From Cryobacterium zongtaii (lineage in GTDB: Bacteria > Actinomycetota > Actinomycetes > Actinomycetales > Microbacteriaceae), in contig NZ_PPXD01000013.1 in the NCBI RefSeq assembly GCF_002909375.1, forward strand, positions 1 through 64,000: 64,000 nucleotides of DNA. The letters are read 5' to 3'. A model generated the notes under the pieces. It was not told the DNA's origin, made no database searches, and saw nothing but the letters and a program-made list of their open reading frames with translations. Below, in pieces: positions 57,361-64,000 of this stretch (within the stretch, counting starts at the first letter, position 1; each line of letters begins with the position of its first letter). Made by a program: the position numbers and the translations under genes.

Positions 57361-59679
57361 ATGAGTACTGCCATTACTACCCACCCCTGGCACGACACCA
57401 CCCTCAGCGCCGCGGATCGCGCGAACGCTCTCCTGACCGAACTGACCTGGCGAGAAAAGATCCAGCAGCTCGTCTCAGTTTGGCCCGGAGCCGAAGGAGC
57501 CAGCGGTGACGTCGCCCCCATGCAGAGCAGCCAGAACCAAGCAGCATCCTTCGACGCCGCCATCGTCGACGGTATCGGCCAGATCACTCGCCCCTTCGGC
57601 ACCACCCCCATCGACCCGACCGACGGAGTCGCGCGACTGGCCGAGTTGCAGCGCGCCGTAATGAATGCCAACCGGTTCCGCATCCCCGCAGTTGCCCATG
57701 AGGAATGCCTCACCGGGTTCACCGCCTGGCAGGCCACCGTCTACCCGACCCCCCTCGCCTGGGCTAGTACCTTCGACCCCGACCTCATCCACGAACTCGG
57801 AGCCCGCATCGGAACCGACCTCGCGTCGGTCGGTGTCCACCAAGGGCTCGCACCCGTCCTCGACGTCGTCCGCGACCACCGTTGGGGACGTGTAGAAGAG
57901 ACCCTGGGCGAGGACCCCCACCTCGTCGGAGAACTCGCCACCGCCTACGTCCGCGGCATCCAGTCCGCCGGCGTCATCGCGACCTTGAAGCATTTTGTCG
58001 GTTACTCTGCCTCCCGCGGCGCCCGCAACCACGCCCCCGTGTCCATGGGGCCACGCGAGCTCGCTGACGTCATGCTGCTTCCCTTCGAACGCGCTGTCAT
58101 CGAGGGCGGAGTGCGCAGCGTTATGAACGCCTACACCGACATCGATGGCATCCCTGCCGGAGCTGACCGCGACCTCCTCACCGGTGTGCTCCGCGACCAA
58201 TGGGGCTTTACCGGAACCGTCGTCAGCGACTACTGGGCCGTCCCATTCCTGGCCAGCATGCACAAGATCGCCGCCGACAACACCCACGCCGGCAGGCTCG
58301 CCCTCGAGGCCGGCATAGACATCGAACTCCCTCACGCCCTCGGGTTCGACGAACGCCTCGCAAACGACTCCGAAGGCCGGCGGCTCGTCGACCAAGCAAC
58401 ACTCCGGGTACTCACGCAGAAGGCCGAGCTTGGTCTCCTCGACGCAGACTGGCAGCCACAGAACACCGGCGACCGCATCGACCTCGACAGTGCCAACAAT
58501 CACAACGTCGCACGGCAAATCGCCGAGAAAAGCATCGTCCTGCTCCGCAACGACGACCACCTCGTCCCAATGACGAACGCGCCGCATCGGATCGCTGTCA
58601 TCGGTCCCGGCGCCGACGATGCACGCTGCTTGTTCGGCTGCTACTCCTTCCCGAACCACGTCCTCCCCAACCACCCCGACCTGCCCATAGGAATCGACGC
58701 CCCCACCGTCCTCGACGCGCTCCGCAAAGAGTTCCCGAACAGCGAGATCACCTACGTCCGGGGCGCTGACCACCTTGACTGCTCCACAGACGACGTCGAG
58801 ACCGCCGCCCAGGCCGCCGTAGCTGCGGACCTGACGATCCTCGTCATCGGCGACCGTTCCGGCATGTTCGGCCACGGAACATCGGGTGAAGGATGCGACG
58901 TCGTCGACCTACGCCTGCCGGGCGGACAAGAAGTACTCGCCGAAGCTGTCCTGGCCCGCGCCTCACAGGCCGTGCTGGTCGTCCTCTCCGGGCGTCCGTA
59001 CGCCATCGAACGCTTCGCTGAGGCGGCCACGGCGACGATTCAGACGTTCTTCCCGGGCCAGGAAGGCGCCGCCGCCATCGCCGGCGTTCTCTCTGGACGA
59101 GTCGCTCCAACTGGCCGGCTTCCCGTCCAGGTACCCGGCGACAACGCCCCGCAGCCGAGTACCTACCTCGCCGCCCCGCTCGCGCTCAACAGCGACGGCG
59201 TCAGCAACATCAACCCCAGCCCTGCCTACTTCTTCGGTCACGGACTCTCCACCACCATCTTCGACACCTCGCAAGCCACCGCCAACACCACAACCATCTC
59301 GACCGACGGCACCGTCGAGGTAACGGTGCAGGTCACCAACGTCGGCTTGCGGGCAGGCACCGCAGTCCCGCAGCTCTACCTCAGCGACCCCGTCGCCTCC
59401 GTCGCCCGGCCCGTCCGACGCCTCATCGGCGCCGCCCGCACCGCCCTCGCCCCCGGCGAAAGCGTCGAAATTGTCTATACCGTCTCAGCCGACCTCGCCA
59501 GCTTCACCGGCCGCGACGGAACACGCCAGGTCGAACCCGGAACCATCATCCTTACCGTCGCCGACTCCGCCGGCGACCCCGGAACAGCCGTCGAAATCGA
59601 CCTCACCGGCCCAACCCGGAGCGTCGACCACACCCGCGCTCTGTCCACTACCCACGCCATCCACGCCCTCGTGCCCTAA
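57361..59679 (+). CDS. Glycoside hydrolase family 3 (beta-glucosidase/beta-xylosidase)
   Basis: The ATG at 57361 has GGAGG upstream. The 772-residue protein has the GH3 N-terminal TIM barrel (LTGFTAWQATVYPTPLAWAS, RWGRVEETLGEDPHLVGELA, IATLKHFVGYSASRGARNHA), the nucleophile in FTGTVVSDYW (Asp near residue 290), the C-terminal domain (KSIVLLRNDDHLVPMTNAPH) and a fibronectin type III-like end (VQVTNVGLRAGTAVPQLYLS). No signal peptide, so it acts in the cytosol on imported oligosaccharides. It is the catabolic enzyme of the preceding ABC/LacI operon. Confidence 0.92.
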   Translation: MSTAITTHPWHDTTLSAADRANALLTELTWREKIQQLVSVWPGAEGASGDVAPMQSSQNQAASFDAAIVDGIGQITRPFGTTPIDPTDGVARLAELQRAVMNANRFRIPAVAHEECLTGFTAWQATVYPTPLAWASTFDPDLIHELGARIGTDLASVGVHQGLAPVLDVVRDHRWGRVEETLGEDPHLVGELATAYVRGIQSAGVIATLKHFVGYSASRGARNHAPVSMGPRELADVMLLPFERAVIEGGVRSVMNAYTDIDGIPAGADRDLLTGVLRDQWGFTGTVVSDYWAVPFLASMHKIAADNTHAGRLALEAGIDIELPHALGFDERLANDSEGRRLVDQATLRVLTQKAELGLLDADWQPQNTGDRIDLDSANNHNVARQIAEKSIVLLRNDDHLVPMTNAPHRIAVIGPGADDARCLFGCYSFPNHVLPNHPDLPIGIDAPTVLDALRKEFPNSEITYVRGADHLDCSTDDVETAAQAAVAADLTILVIGDRSGMFGHGTSGEGCDVVDLRLPGGQEVLAEAVLARASQAVLVVLSGRPYAIERFAEAATATIQTFFPGQEGAAAIAGVLSGRVAPTGRLPVQVPGDNAPQPSTYLAAPLALNSDGVSNINPSPAYFFGHGLSTTIFDTSQATANTTTISTDGTVEVTVQVTNVGLRAGTAVPQLYLSDPVASVARPVRRLIGAARTALAPGESVEIVYTVSADLASFTGRDGTRQVEPGTIILTVADSAGDPGTAVEIDLTGPTRSVDHTRALSTTHAIHALVP

Positions 59680-59700
59680 CTCCGCATCACCCTTCGACCG

Positions 59701-59725
59701 CCGCACCGGGCTGAGCCCGGTGCGG
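59701..59725 (+). terminator. Terminator hairpin after GH3
   Basis: Ten-base perfect stem, CCGCACCGGG and CCCGGTGCGG, five-base loop, 21 bases after the stop. There is no T-run. Confidence 0.6.
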
Positions 59726-59868
59726 TGTCCGTCGTGGGCGCTCGACGGGACGCCCGCCTCAGCACCGAGGGGGCTGCACGAAAACCTTTCCGAACCCCCC
59801 CCCACGAACGCCTCCGACAGGAGAAGGTTTGGAGGGTCGAAGTCGACTCATAAGCGAAAGGAACTGCA

Positions 59869-62085
59869 ATGGTGCAGTCATTCACCCGGAAGGCCATCGC
59901 GACCGCGACGGCCGTCGCCGTCTCAGCCGGGCTCGTCCTCGTCGGGGCAACCGGAGCTGCGGCCTACCAGCCGAGCCCCGGGAACGTATTCACCGCCACG
60001 AACGCCGCAGCCTGCAACAAGAACCCATGCGTGCTCTACCCCAAGTCCGCACAGCTGCCCAGCGGACGCGTCCTCGCCGCCTTCGAAGACAGCCAGAGCC
60101 AGGTCGTCGGCCAAGACCTCCCCATCCACGCCAGCGACGACCAAGGAACCACCTGGCGGGCCCTCTCCAACGTCCAGGCCCCCGCCTACGCCTCGAGCGA
60201 CAGCCGCTACGCCAAGTACACCAGCGCTTGGACAAACCCCTACCTCTACGTTCTCCCGCAGGACGTCGGCAACCTCAAGGCCGGCACAGCCCTCCTCGCC
60301 GTCGTCGTCTCCGGGGACGACGAGTATGCCAAAGAGCAGAAGGCGGCCGACCCCAACTGGCGCCCTACCGGCGACGGCGACCGACGAGACCTCGCCATTG
60401 CCCTCTATTCGAGCACCAACGAAGGCGCCAACTGGGGCCTCGTCAACGTCATCGCCACCGGCGGATGGCAGGGAGGTAGCGCCAGTGCCATCGGCCGCAC
60501 CTCCGCCACGAACACCACCAAGCAGGTCGACCCCGTCTGGGAACCCCACCTCGTCGCCCGCGACGGCCAGCTGATCGCCTACTACTCCGACGAGAACGAC
60601 TACATTGGCTACAACACTCAGACCGGTGTCCCGATCATCGACCCCAACAACGCCACTGCTCCCGACTCCTACGGCCAGGTCCTCGTTCACAAGACTTGGG
60701 ACGGACGCACCACCGACTGGAGCCAGCCCGTCGTCGACGTCGCCGGCCTCACAGAGAACCGCGGCAACGGCAAGACCCAGATCGGCGGCGGCCGACCCGG
60801 CATGACCACAATCGCGCCCACCACCGACGGCCGGTACCTGCTCACCTTCGAGTACTTCGGTGGCGGACAGAACACCCGCTACAAGCTCGCCGACGACCCT
60901 CTGCGCTTCTTCGCCGACGGTGACCCCGACGGCAACGAAATCGCCCAGCTCCCAGTGCCGGCAGGGCAGGGCGGACTCTCCGACGGCGGCAGCCCCGTCC
61001 TCACCTCCTTCCCCGACGGCCGAATCGTCTTCAACGCCGCAGGAAGCGGCAGCGTCTGGGTCAACGAATCCGGCCGCAGCGACGGTCAGTGGAAGGAACA
61101 CCAGACCACCCTCCCCGGCGGCTACAGCCGAAACCTCCAATACCTCGAAGGCACCGGCCGGCTCCTTGTCCTCCAAGCGGCCTGGGCGGGCGGCAGCGTC
61201 GGTCCCGTGAAGCACGCCGACGTCGACCTCGGTCGAACGACCTCCACCTACTCCACCCTGATCAACCGAGCGACAGGTCAGGCCCTCAGCCCCCAGGCTG
61301 GAAAGACGCAGGACGCTCGATTCACCGGGGATGTTCCCGACGTCATCACCCGCGACCAGTCCGACAGCGACGCCCAGCAGCGCTGGAGCCTCGAGCAGAA
61401 GGGTTCAGCAGTCACCCTCCTCAACAAGGTCGGCGGACGGTCTCTCGCCATCTGGACCGGAACACCCTCGTCCGGCCAAAAGGTCGCGCAGTGGGTCGAC
61501 GACGGCGCCACCGACAAGCAGTGGACCCTCGTCGCGAGCTCCGACGGGCGTCAAAAGCTACGTTCCGTGGCCGACCCCTCGCTCTACCTCACCTCCACCG
61601 GTGCGAACGGGGCCGTCGAACTCCGGCCGCTCCTGAGCGCAACCAGCAACGCCTCAGCTGACGACAGCCAGGAGTGGCAGGTCACGCAGGAGGCCAACAC
61701 CGTCGGTGTCACCTCGAGCATCCGCGGCACATCCTCCGGCCGCTGCCTCGACGTCCCCAACGGGACCCTTGGCGTGCAGCTGCAGGTCTACGACTGCGTA
61801 GGCAACGCAAACCAGCGCATCACCCCCACCGCCACTGGCGAGCTCCGCGTCGGAGACCGCTGCTTGGCCGCAGACGCCAACGGCACCACGCCTGGAACGA
61901 AGGTGATCCTTTGGACGTGTAACGGGTCGAGCAGTCAAAAGTGGTCAATACGCCTAGATGGGTCAATCATCAACCGTTCCAACGGTCTCGCTCTCGACGT
62001 GACCAATCGGGCAACCGCAAACGGGTCGCCCGTACAGCTGTGGCGGGCACTCGGAACACCGAACCAGACCTGGGCGCGCGTCTAA
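59869..62085 (+). CDS. Secreted sialidase-fold glycosidase with ricin-type lectin region
   Basis: GAAAGGAACTGCA precedes the ATG. The 738-residue protein has a signal peptide ending in GATGAAAY. A beta-propeller of the sialidase superfamily follows (CVLYPKSAQLPSGRVLAAFE, LPIHASDDQGTTWRALS, LAIALYSSTNEGANWGLVNV, VWEPHLVARDGQLIAYYSDE). From about residue 465 there are ricin B trefoil-type repeats with QxW motifs (DAQQRWSLEQ, ATDKQWTL, SSQKWSIRLDGSI) and RCLDVPNGTLGVQLQVYDC. The propeller is closer to GH93-type exo-arabinanases than to true sialidases (no clear Asp-box series), but I cannot settle substrate. Probably it attacks plant polysaccharide outside the cell, feeding the importer at 53085. 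Confidence 0.8.
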   Translation: MVQSFTRKAIATATAVAVSAGLVLVGATGAAAYQPSPGNVFTATNAAACNKNPCVLYPKSAQLPSGRVLAAFEDSQSQVVGQDLPIHASDDQGTTWRALSNVQAPAYASSDSRYAKYTSAWTNPYLYVLPQDVGNLKAGTALLAVVVSGDDEYAKEQKAADPNWRPTGDGDRRDLAIALYSSTNEGANWGLVNVIATGGWQGGSASAIGRTSATNTTKQVDPVWEPHLVARDGQLIAYYSDENDYIGYNTQTGVPIIDPNNATAPDSYGQVLVHKTWDGRTTDWSQPVVDVAGLTENRGNGKTQIGGGRPGMTTIAPTTDGRYLLTFEYFGGGQNTRYKLADDPLRFFADGDPDGNEIAQLPVPAGQGGLSDGGSPVLTSFPDGRIVFNAAGSGSVWVNESGRSDGQWKEHQTTLPGGYSRNLQYLEGTGRLLVLQAAWAGGSVGPVKHADVDLGRTTSTYSTLINRATGQALSPQAGKTQDARFTGDVPDVITRDQSDSDAQQRWSLEQKGSAVTLLNKVGGRSLAIWTGTPSSGQKVAQWVDDGATDKQWTLVASSDGRQKLRSVADPSLYLTSTGANGAVELRPLLSATSNASADDSQEWQVTQEANTVGVTSSIRGTSSGRCLDVPNGTLGVQLQVYDCVGNANQRITPTATGELRVGDRCLAADANGTTPGTKVILWTCNGSSSQKWSIRLDGSIINRSNGLALDVTNRATANGSPVQLWRALGTPNQTWARV

Positions 62086-62315
62086 CGCTCACGTCCTCCT
62101 GAACACGCAATCGGCCTCGCCGGTGCGCTCGAAAGGGGCGGCGCCTATGGAGGCGGTCGCCTCCGCAGCGATCAGTACTTGATACAGAGTTTCGGTCGTG
62201 ACGCGGATGCGGCTGGTGGCATCGGTGAGTTTGTGTTCTCCCAACAGGTTGCACAGGTCAGACTGGGCAAGGTGTTTTTTCCCACACAGGTTGTGAGCGT
62301 GGCGTGAGCTAAAAC

Positions 62316-62516
62316 GTTGAGGACCTCCGGCATCGATTGGGCTGCCACACTCAAGCCGATGCAACGGAGGTCCTCAACTCATACGCTACTCATTCCAACG
62401 CGCTGCTGACCCCAGAAGGTCTGCTGAAGCTGATCCAACTCGTTCTGGATGGTGAAGAGCTCCGTTCGATCGTGCGCCAACTCACCGCGAAGTCGGTGTG
62501 GCTCGAGTTTTGTTAG
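62316..62516 (+). mobile_element. Remnant of an insertion sequence (IS481-like transposase start)
   Basis: An inverted repeat GTTGAGGACCTCCG (62316-62329) and CGGAGGTCCTCAAC (62365-62378), with GCATCG/CGATGC inside it, precedes a frame (62379-62516) reading YATHSNALLTPEGLLKLIQL then VLDGEELRSIVRQLTAKSVW. That resembles the N-terminal helix-turn-helix start of IS481 transposases, and it ends after 45 residues. No catalytic domain is present. Bases 62086-62315 show no supported gene. Confidence 0.5.
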
Positions 62517-62523
62517 GGCACAG

Positions 62524-63144
62524 TCAGCCGCGGGCGATCGCGACCGCGTCGGCGACCGCCGACATGCTGTACACGTTCATGAACAAGGGGCCAGGTGCTT
62601 CGCTCAGATCGGCGGTAGTTAGTTCACCCGTGTCAAAGGGAATGAGCCCAGCGTCGACGACTAAGCGCGCCACCGTGTCCTTGGCCTCGTTGTTGTCCCC
62701 GGCTATGAATATGACGGAGGGAGTCTGGTTGATGGCAACGGCGGCCTGATCTACCGACAAATTATGTAGGGCCTTGACCACAAAGGCGTCCGGGAACAAG
62801 TCTGCGACCTTCGCCGACGAAGTGTTGGTGCCGAGATCGACCAACCCAGTGCGCTCTGGGTTGAAAGGATTAGTGGTGTCGACGACCACCTTTCCTGATG
62901 CTGGACCGACGAGCGCTGCCGCGTGCGCAATCAGCTCGAATGGCGGCGCGAAAACGACCACGTCCGAAAATGCTGCCACCTTCTCCACCTCAAGCACGCA
63001 CGCCAACGAACCTAGCCGGCCGACAAAATCTTCGAGACGGCCCAAATCGCGCACATAGCTGAACGCGACCTCGTGGCCTCGCTTCACCCACTGCTCGCCG
63101 TACAGCTTGCCCACGTTGCCCGCGCCTACAATTCCGATCTTCAT
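62524..63144 (-). CDS. NADPH-dependent F420 reductase-like oxidoreductase
   Basis: The ATG at 63144 (MKIGIVGAGNVGKLYGEQWV) has GGGAGCGGAA upstream; an earlier ATG four codons away is less well placed. The 206-residue protein has a Rossmann GxGxxG start, FSDVVVFAPPFELIAHAAAL, VVDTTNPFNPERTGLVDLGT and a C-terminal FIAGDNNEAKDTVARLVVDA. This is the layout of the F420-oxidoreductase (NADP oxidoreductase) family, which includes many stand-alone NAD(P) reductases not using F420. It is divergent from an HxlR gene with two operators between. Confidence 0.88.
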   Translation of the reverse strand: MKIGIVGAGNVGKLYGEQWVKRGHEVAFSYVRDLGRLEDFVGRLGSLACVLEVEKVAAFSDVVVFAPPFELIAHAAALVGPASGKVVVDTTNPFNPERTGLVDLGTNTSSAKVADLFPDAFVVKALHNLSVDQAAVAINQTPSVIFIAGDNNEAKDTVARLVVDAGLIPFDTGELTTADLSEAPGPLFMNVYSMSAVADAVAIARG

Positions 63145-63163
63145 TTCCGCTCCCAACCCTGAT

Positions 63164-63214
63164 CACTTCGACTATCGAAGTGAAGCCGAAGCTATCACTT
63201 CGAATATCGAAGCG
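63164..63214. promoter_or_regulatory. Two HxlR-type operators
   Basis: CACTTCGA-CTA-TCGAAGTG (63164-63182) is a perfect palindrome with 8-base arms. CACTTCGA-ATA-TCGAAGCG (63196-63214) is nearly identical. They repeat at a 32-base step between the divergent oxidoreductase and HxlR starts. Confidence 0.85.
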
Positions 63215-63233
63215 CAAGCGATAGTGTGGCTTT

Positions 63234-63629
63234 ATGTCAACCACCCCTCTTCCAGGAAGACCTGCCAAGGGTTCGCGAACAGGGCGGCCGCTGTTCGCGC
63301 TGCTCGACTTGATGACGCGGCGATGGAGCATGAGAATTGTTTGGGAATTGCAGGGCCACTCGCTCACGTTTTTGGAACTTCAACGAGAGTGCGACGGGAT
63401 GTCATCTTCGACGCTGACTCTCCGACTTCGTGAACTCACTGAAGCGAAGCTGGTCGCCCGTCAGCACGACGGTTCATACGAGTTGTCCTCGCTTGGAGCC
63501 GCTCTACCTGCGGCGTTCGGGCCGCTTGTTTCCTGGGCGGAGGAGTGGGCGGACGCTACAGCAGCTGATCACTCGGTGACGCAGGGCCGAGAGCGTTCGA
63601 ACTCCGACGCCTCTCCGACCTCCGAATAG
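63234..63629 (+). CDS. HxlR family transcriptional regulator
   Basis: The 131-residue protein has the HxlR winged helix: LFALLDLMTRRWSMRIVWEL, TFLELQRECDGMSSSTLTLR, LRELTEAKLVARQHDGSYEL and a dimerising LVSWAEEWADATA. Unlike most members it has no N-terminal Cys sensor. It probably regulates itself and the divergent oxidoreductase through 63164-63214. Its 3' end overlaps the convergent hydrolase gene by 61 bases. Confidence 0.9.
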   Translation: MSTTPLPGRPAKGSRTGRPLFALLDLMTRRWSMRIVWELQGHSLTFLELQRECDGMSSSTLTLRLRELTEAKLVARQHDGSYELSSLGAALPAAFGPLVSWAEEWADATAADHSVTQGRERSNSDASPTSE

Positions 63630-64000
63630 GCGCCCCGGGCGCCATCGGGAGGTCGCGTCGGGTCCGGTTCGGTCAGGAACCCCTGGAAGAATGCGCGGAT
63701 GTTGGCGCTGACGAGTTCGGGTTCCTCTTTAGCCGTGAAGTGACCACCGTGGGGGAGCACGGCGAAGCTTCGGATGTCGGTGTACGTGCGCTGGGCAAGT
63801 TCACGGGGGTATCCGAGGTCTCCTGTCCCGACGGCGATGCCGGTCGGGACGTGAACGGCGCCACGCTTCTCGCGGTGCCGCAGGTGGTAGTAGGAGCGGA
63901 ATGACGACCCAATGGATTGAGTGAACCAGTACAGCGAAATCGTCCGCAGAAGGTCGTCTCGAGAGAACTTTTCATCAAGAGTGAGTTCCGTCGGGCCGCT
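63569..64000 (-). CDS. Epoxide-hydrolase-like alpha/beta hydrolase, C-terminal part
   Basis: The last 143 residues are in the window and the start lies beyond the right edge. Legible blocks are FSRDDLLRTISLYWFTQSIG, SSFRSYYHLRH, VHVPTGIAVGTGDLGYPREL and RSFAVLPHGGHFTAKEEPEL followed by NIRAFFQGFL. The catalytic His in GGHF and the family layout match EHN-type epoxide hydrolases of actinobacteria (ISLYWFTxSxGSSFRxYY). The final 30 residues are an atypical acidic tail. Confidence 0.82.
   Translation of the reverse strand, partial: SGPTELTLDEKFSRDDLLRTISLYWFTQSIGSSFRSYYHLRHREKRGAVHVPTGIAVGTGDLGYPRELAQRTYTDIRSFAVLPHGGHFTAKEEPELVSANIRAFFQGFLTEPDPTRPPDGARGAYSEVGEASEFERSRPCVTE

Noticed and set aside
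57475-58875. 466-residue minus-strand frame opposite GH3
   Set aside because: Shadow of the GH3 coding sequence; the plus strand has clear catalytic motifs.
59923-61215. 430-residue minus-strand frame opposite the propeller enzyme
   Set aside because: Shadow frame, Gly/Val-rich, no domain; the plus strand has a signal peptide and QxW repeats.

Overview
The window is high-GC DNA with actinobacterial gene style: GTG and TTG starts, overlapping ATGA junctions, lipobox lipoproteins, ECF-like sigma factors, a GAF-ANTAR protein, an HxlR regulator and a short protein of the DUF7882 type that I associate with Microbacteriaceae. I read it as a chromosomal segment of a member of Microbacteriaceae or a close relative in Micrococcales. 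The genus cannot be fixed from this sequence alone.

Left half (about 1-34 kb): an accessory region built as a mosaic. Nearly every transcription unit is one or two small orphan genes (membrane proteins, lipoproteins, three sigma factor/membrane-partner pairs, a GNAT acetyltransferase, an alpha/beta hydrolase, a DNA/RNA endonuclease, proteins of unknown function). It is separated from the next unit by a copy of one family of palindromic repeats whose ends read GTCTCGTAACC and GGTTACGAGAC (or GATACGAGAC). I count 28 copies between 1.4 and 33.7 kb, plus a diverged inverted pair (30824-30965 and 33675-33816). The pair brackets a TetR/flavodoxin-like/nitronate monooxygenase module and abuts a full-length serine recombinase (33831-34463). 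No copy is seen to the right of that recombinase. The layout resembles a gene-cassette array and is the main finding. Between 21 and 30 kb are many decayed pieces: two identically truncated serine recombinase copies, an IPT/TIG surface-protein relic, a second endonuclease copy, a sigma-2-only fragment, an HTH fragment and an HNH fragment.

Middle (34.5-40.9 kb): a stand-alone sigma-4-like protein, a small acidic GEYTDS protein, an O-acetyltransferase and MFS transporter divergent from a LacI regulator with an operator between them, a DUF3500 lipoprotein with a strong terminator hairpin, then a likely integration scar (tRNA 3'-end fragment plus a frameshifted excisionase-like gene).

41-52 kb: nitrogen and ureide catabolism. 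A GntR/FCD regulator and a carbamate kinase face an operon for AllH (DUF2877), an ankyrin protein, FdrA/AllF, AllG (DUF1116), an NCS1 permease and a cytidine-deaminase-like enzyme. AllFGH match the three parts of oxamate carbamoyltransferase: oxalurate would be split to oxamate and carbamoyl phosphate, which carbamate kinase then uses to make ATP. A C-terminal fragment of a second allG sits before a CodB-like permease.

53-62 kb: a carbohydrate island with a CUT1 ABC importer (binding protein and two permeases, no ATPase here), a LacI regulator, a GH3 glycosidase and a secreted sialidase-fold glycosidase with a C-terminal ricin-type lectin region. The right end holds an IS relic, an F420-oxidoreductase-type protein divergent from an HxlR regulator with two operators between them, and the C-terminal part of an epoxide-hydrolase-like enzyme cut by the window edge.
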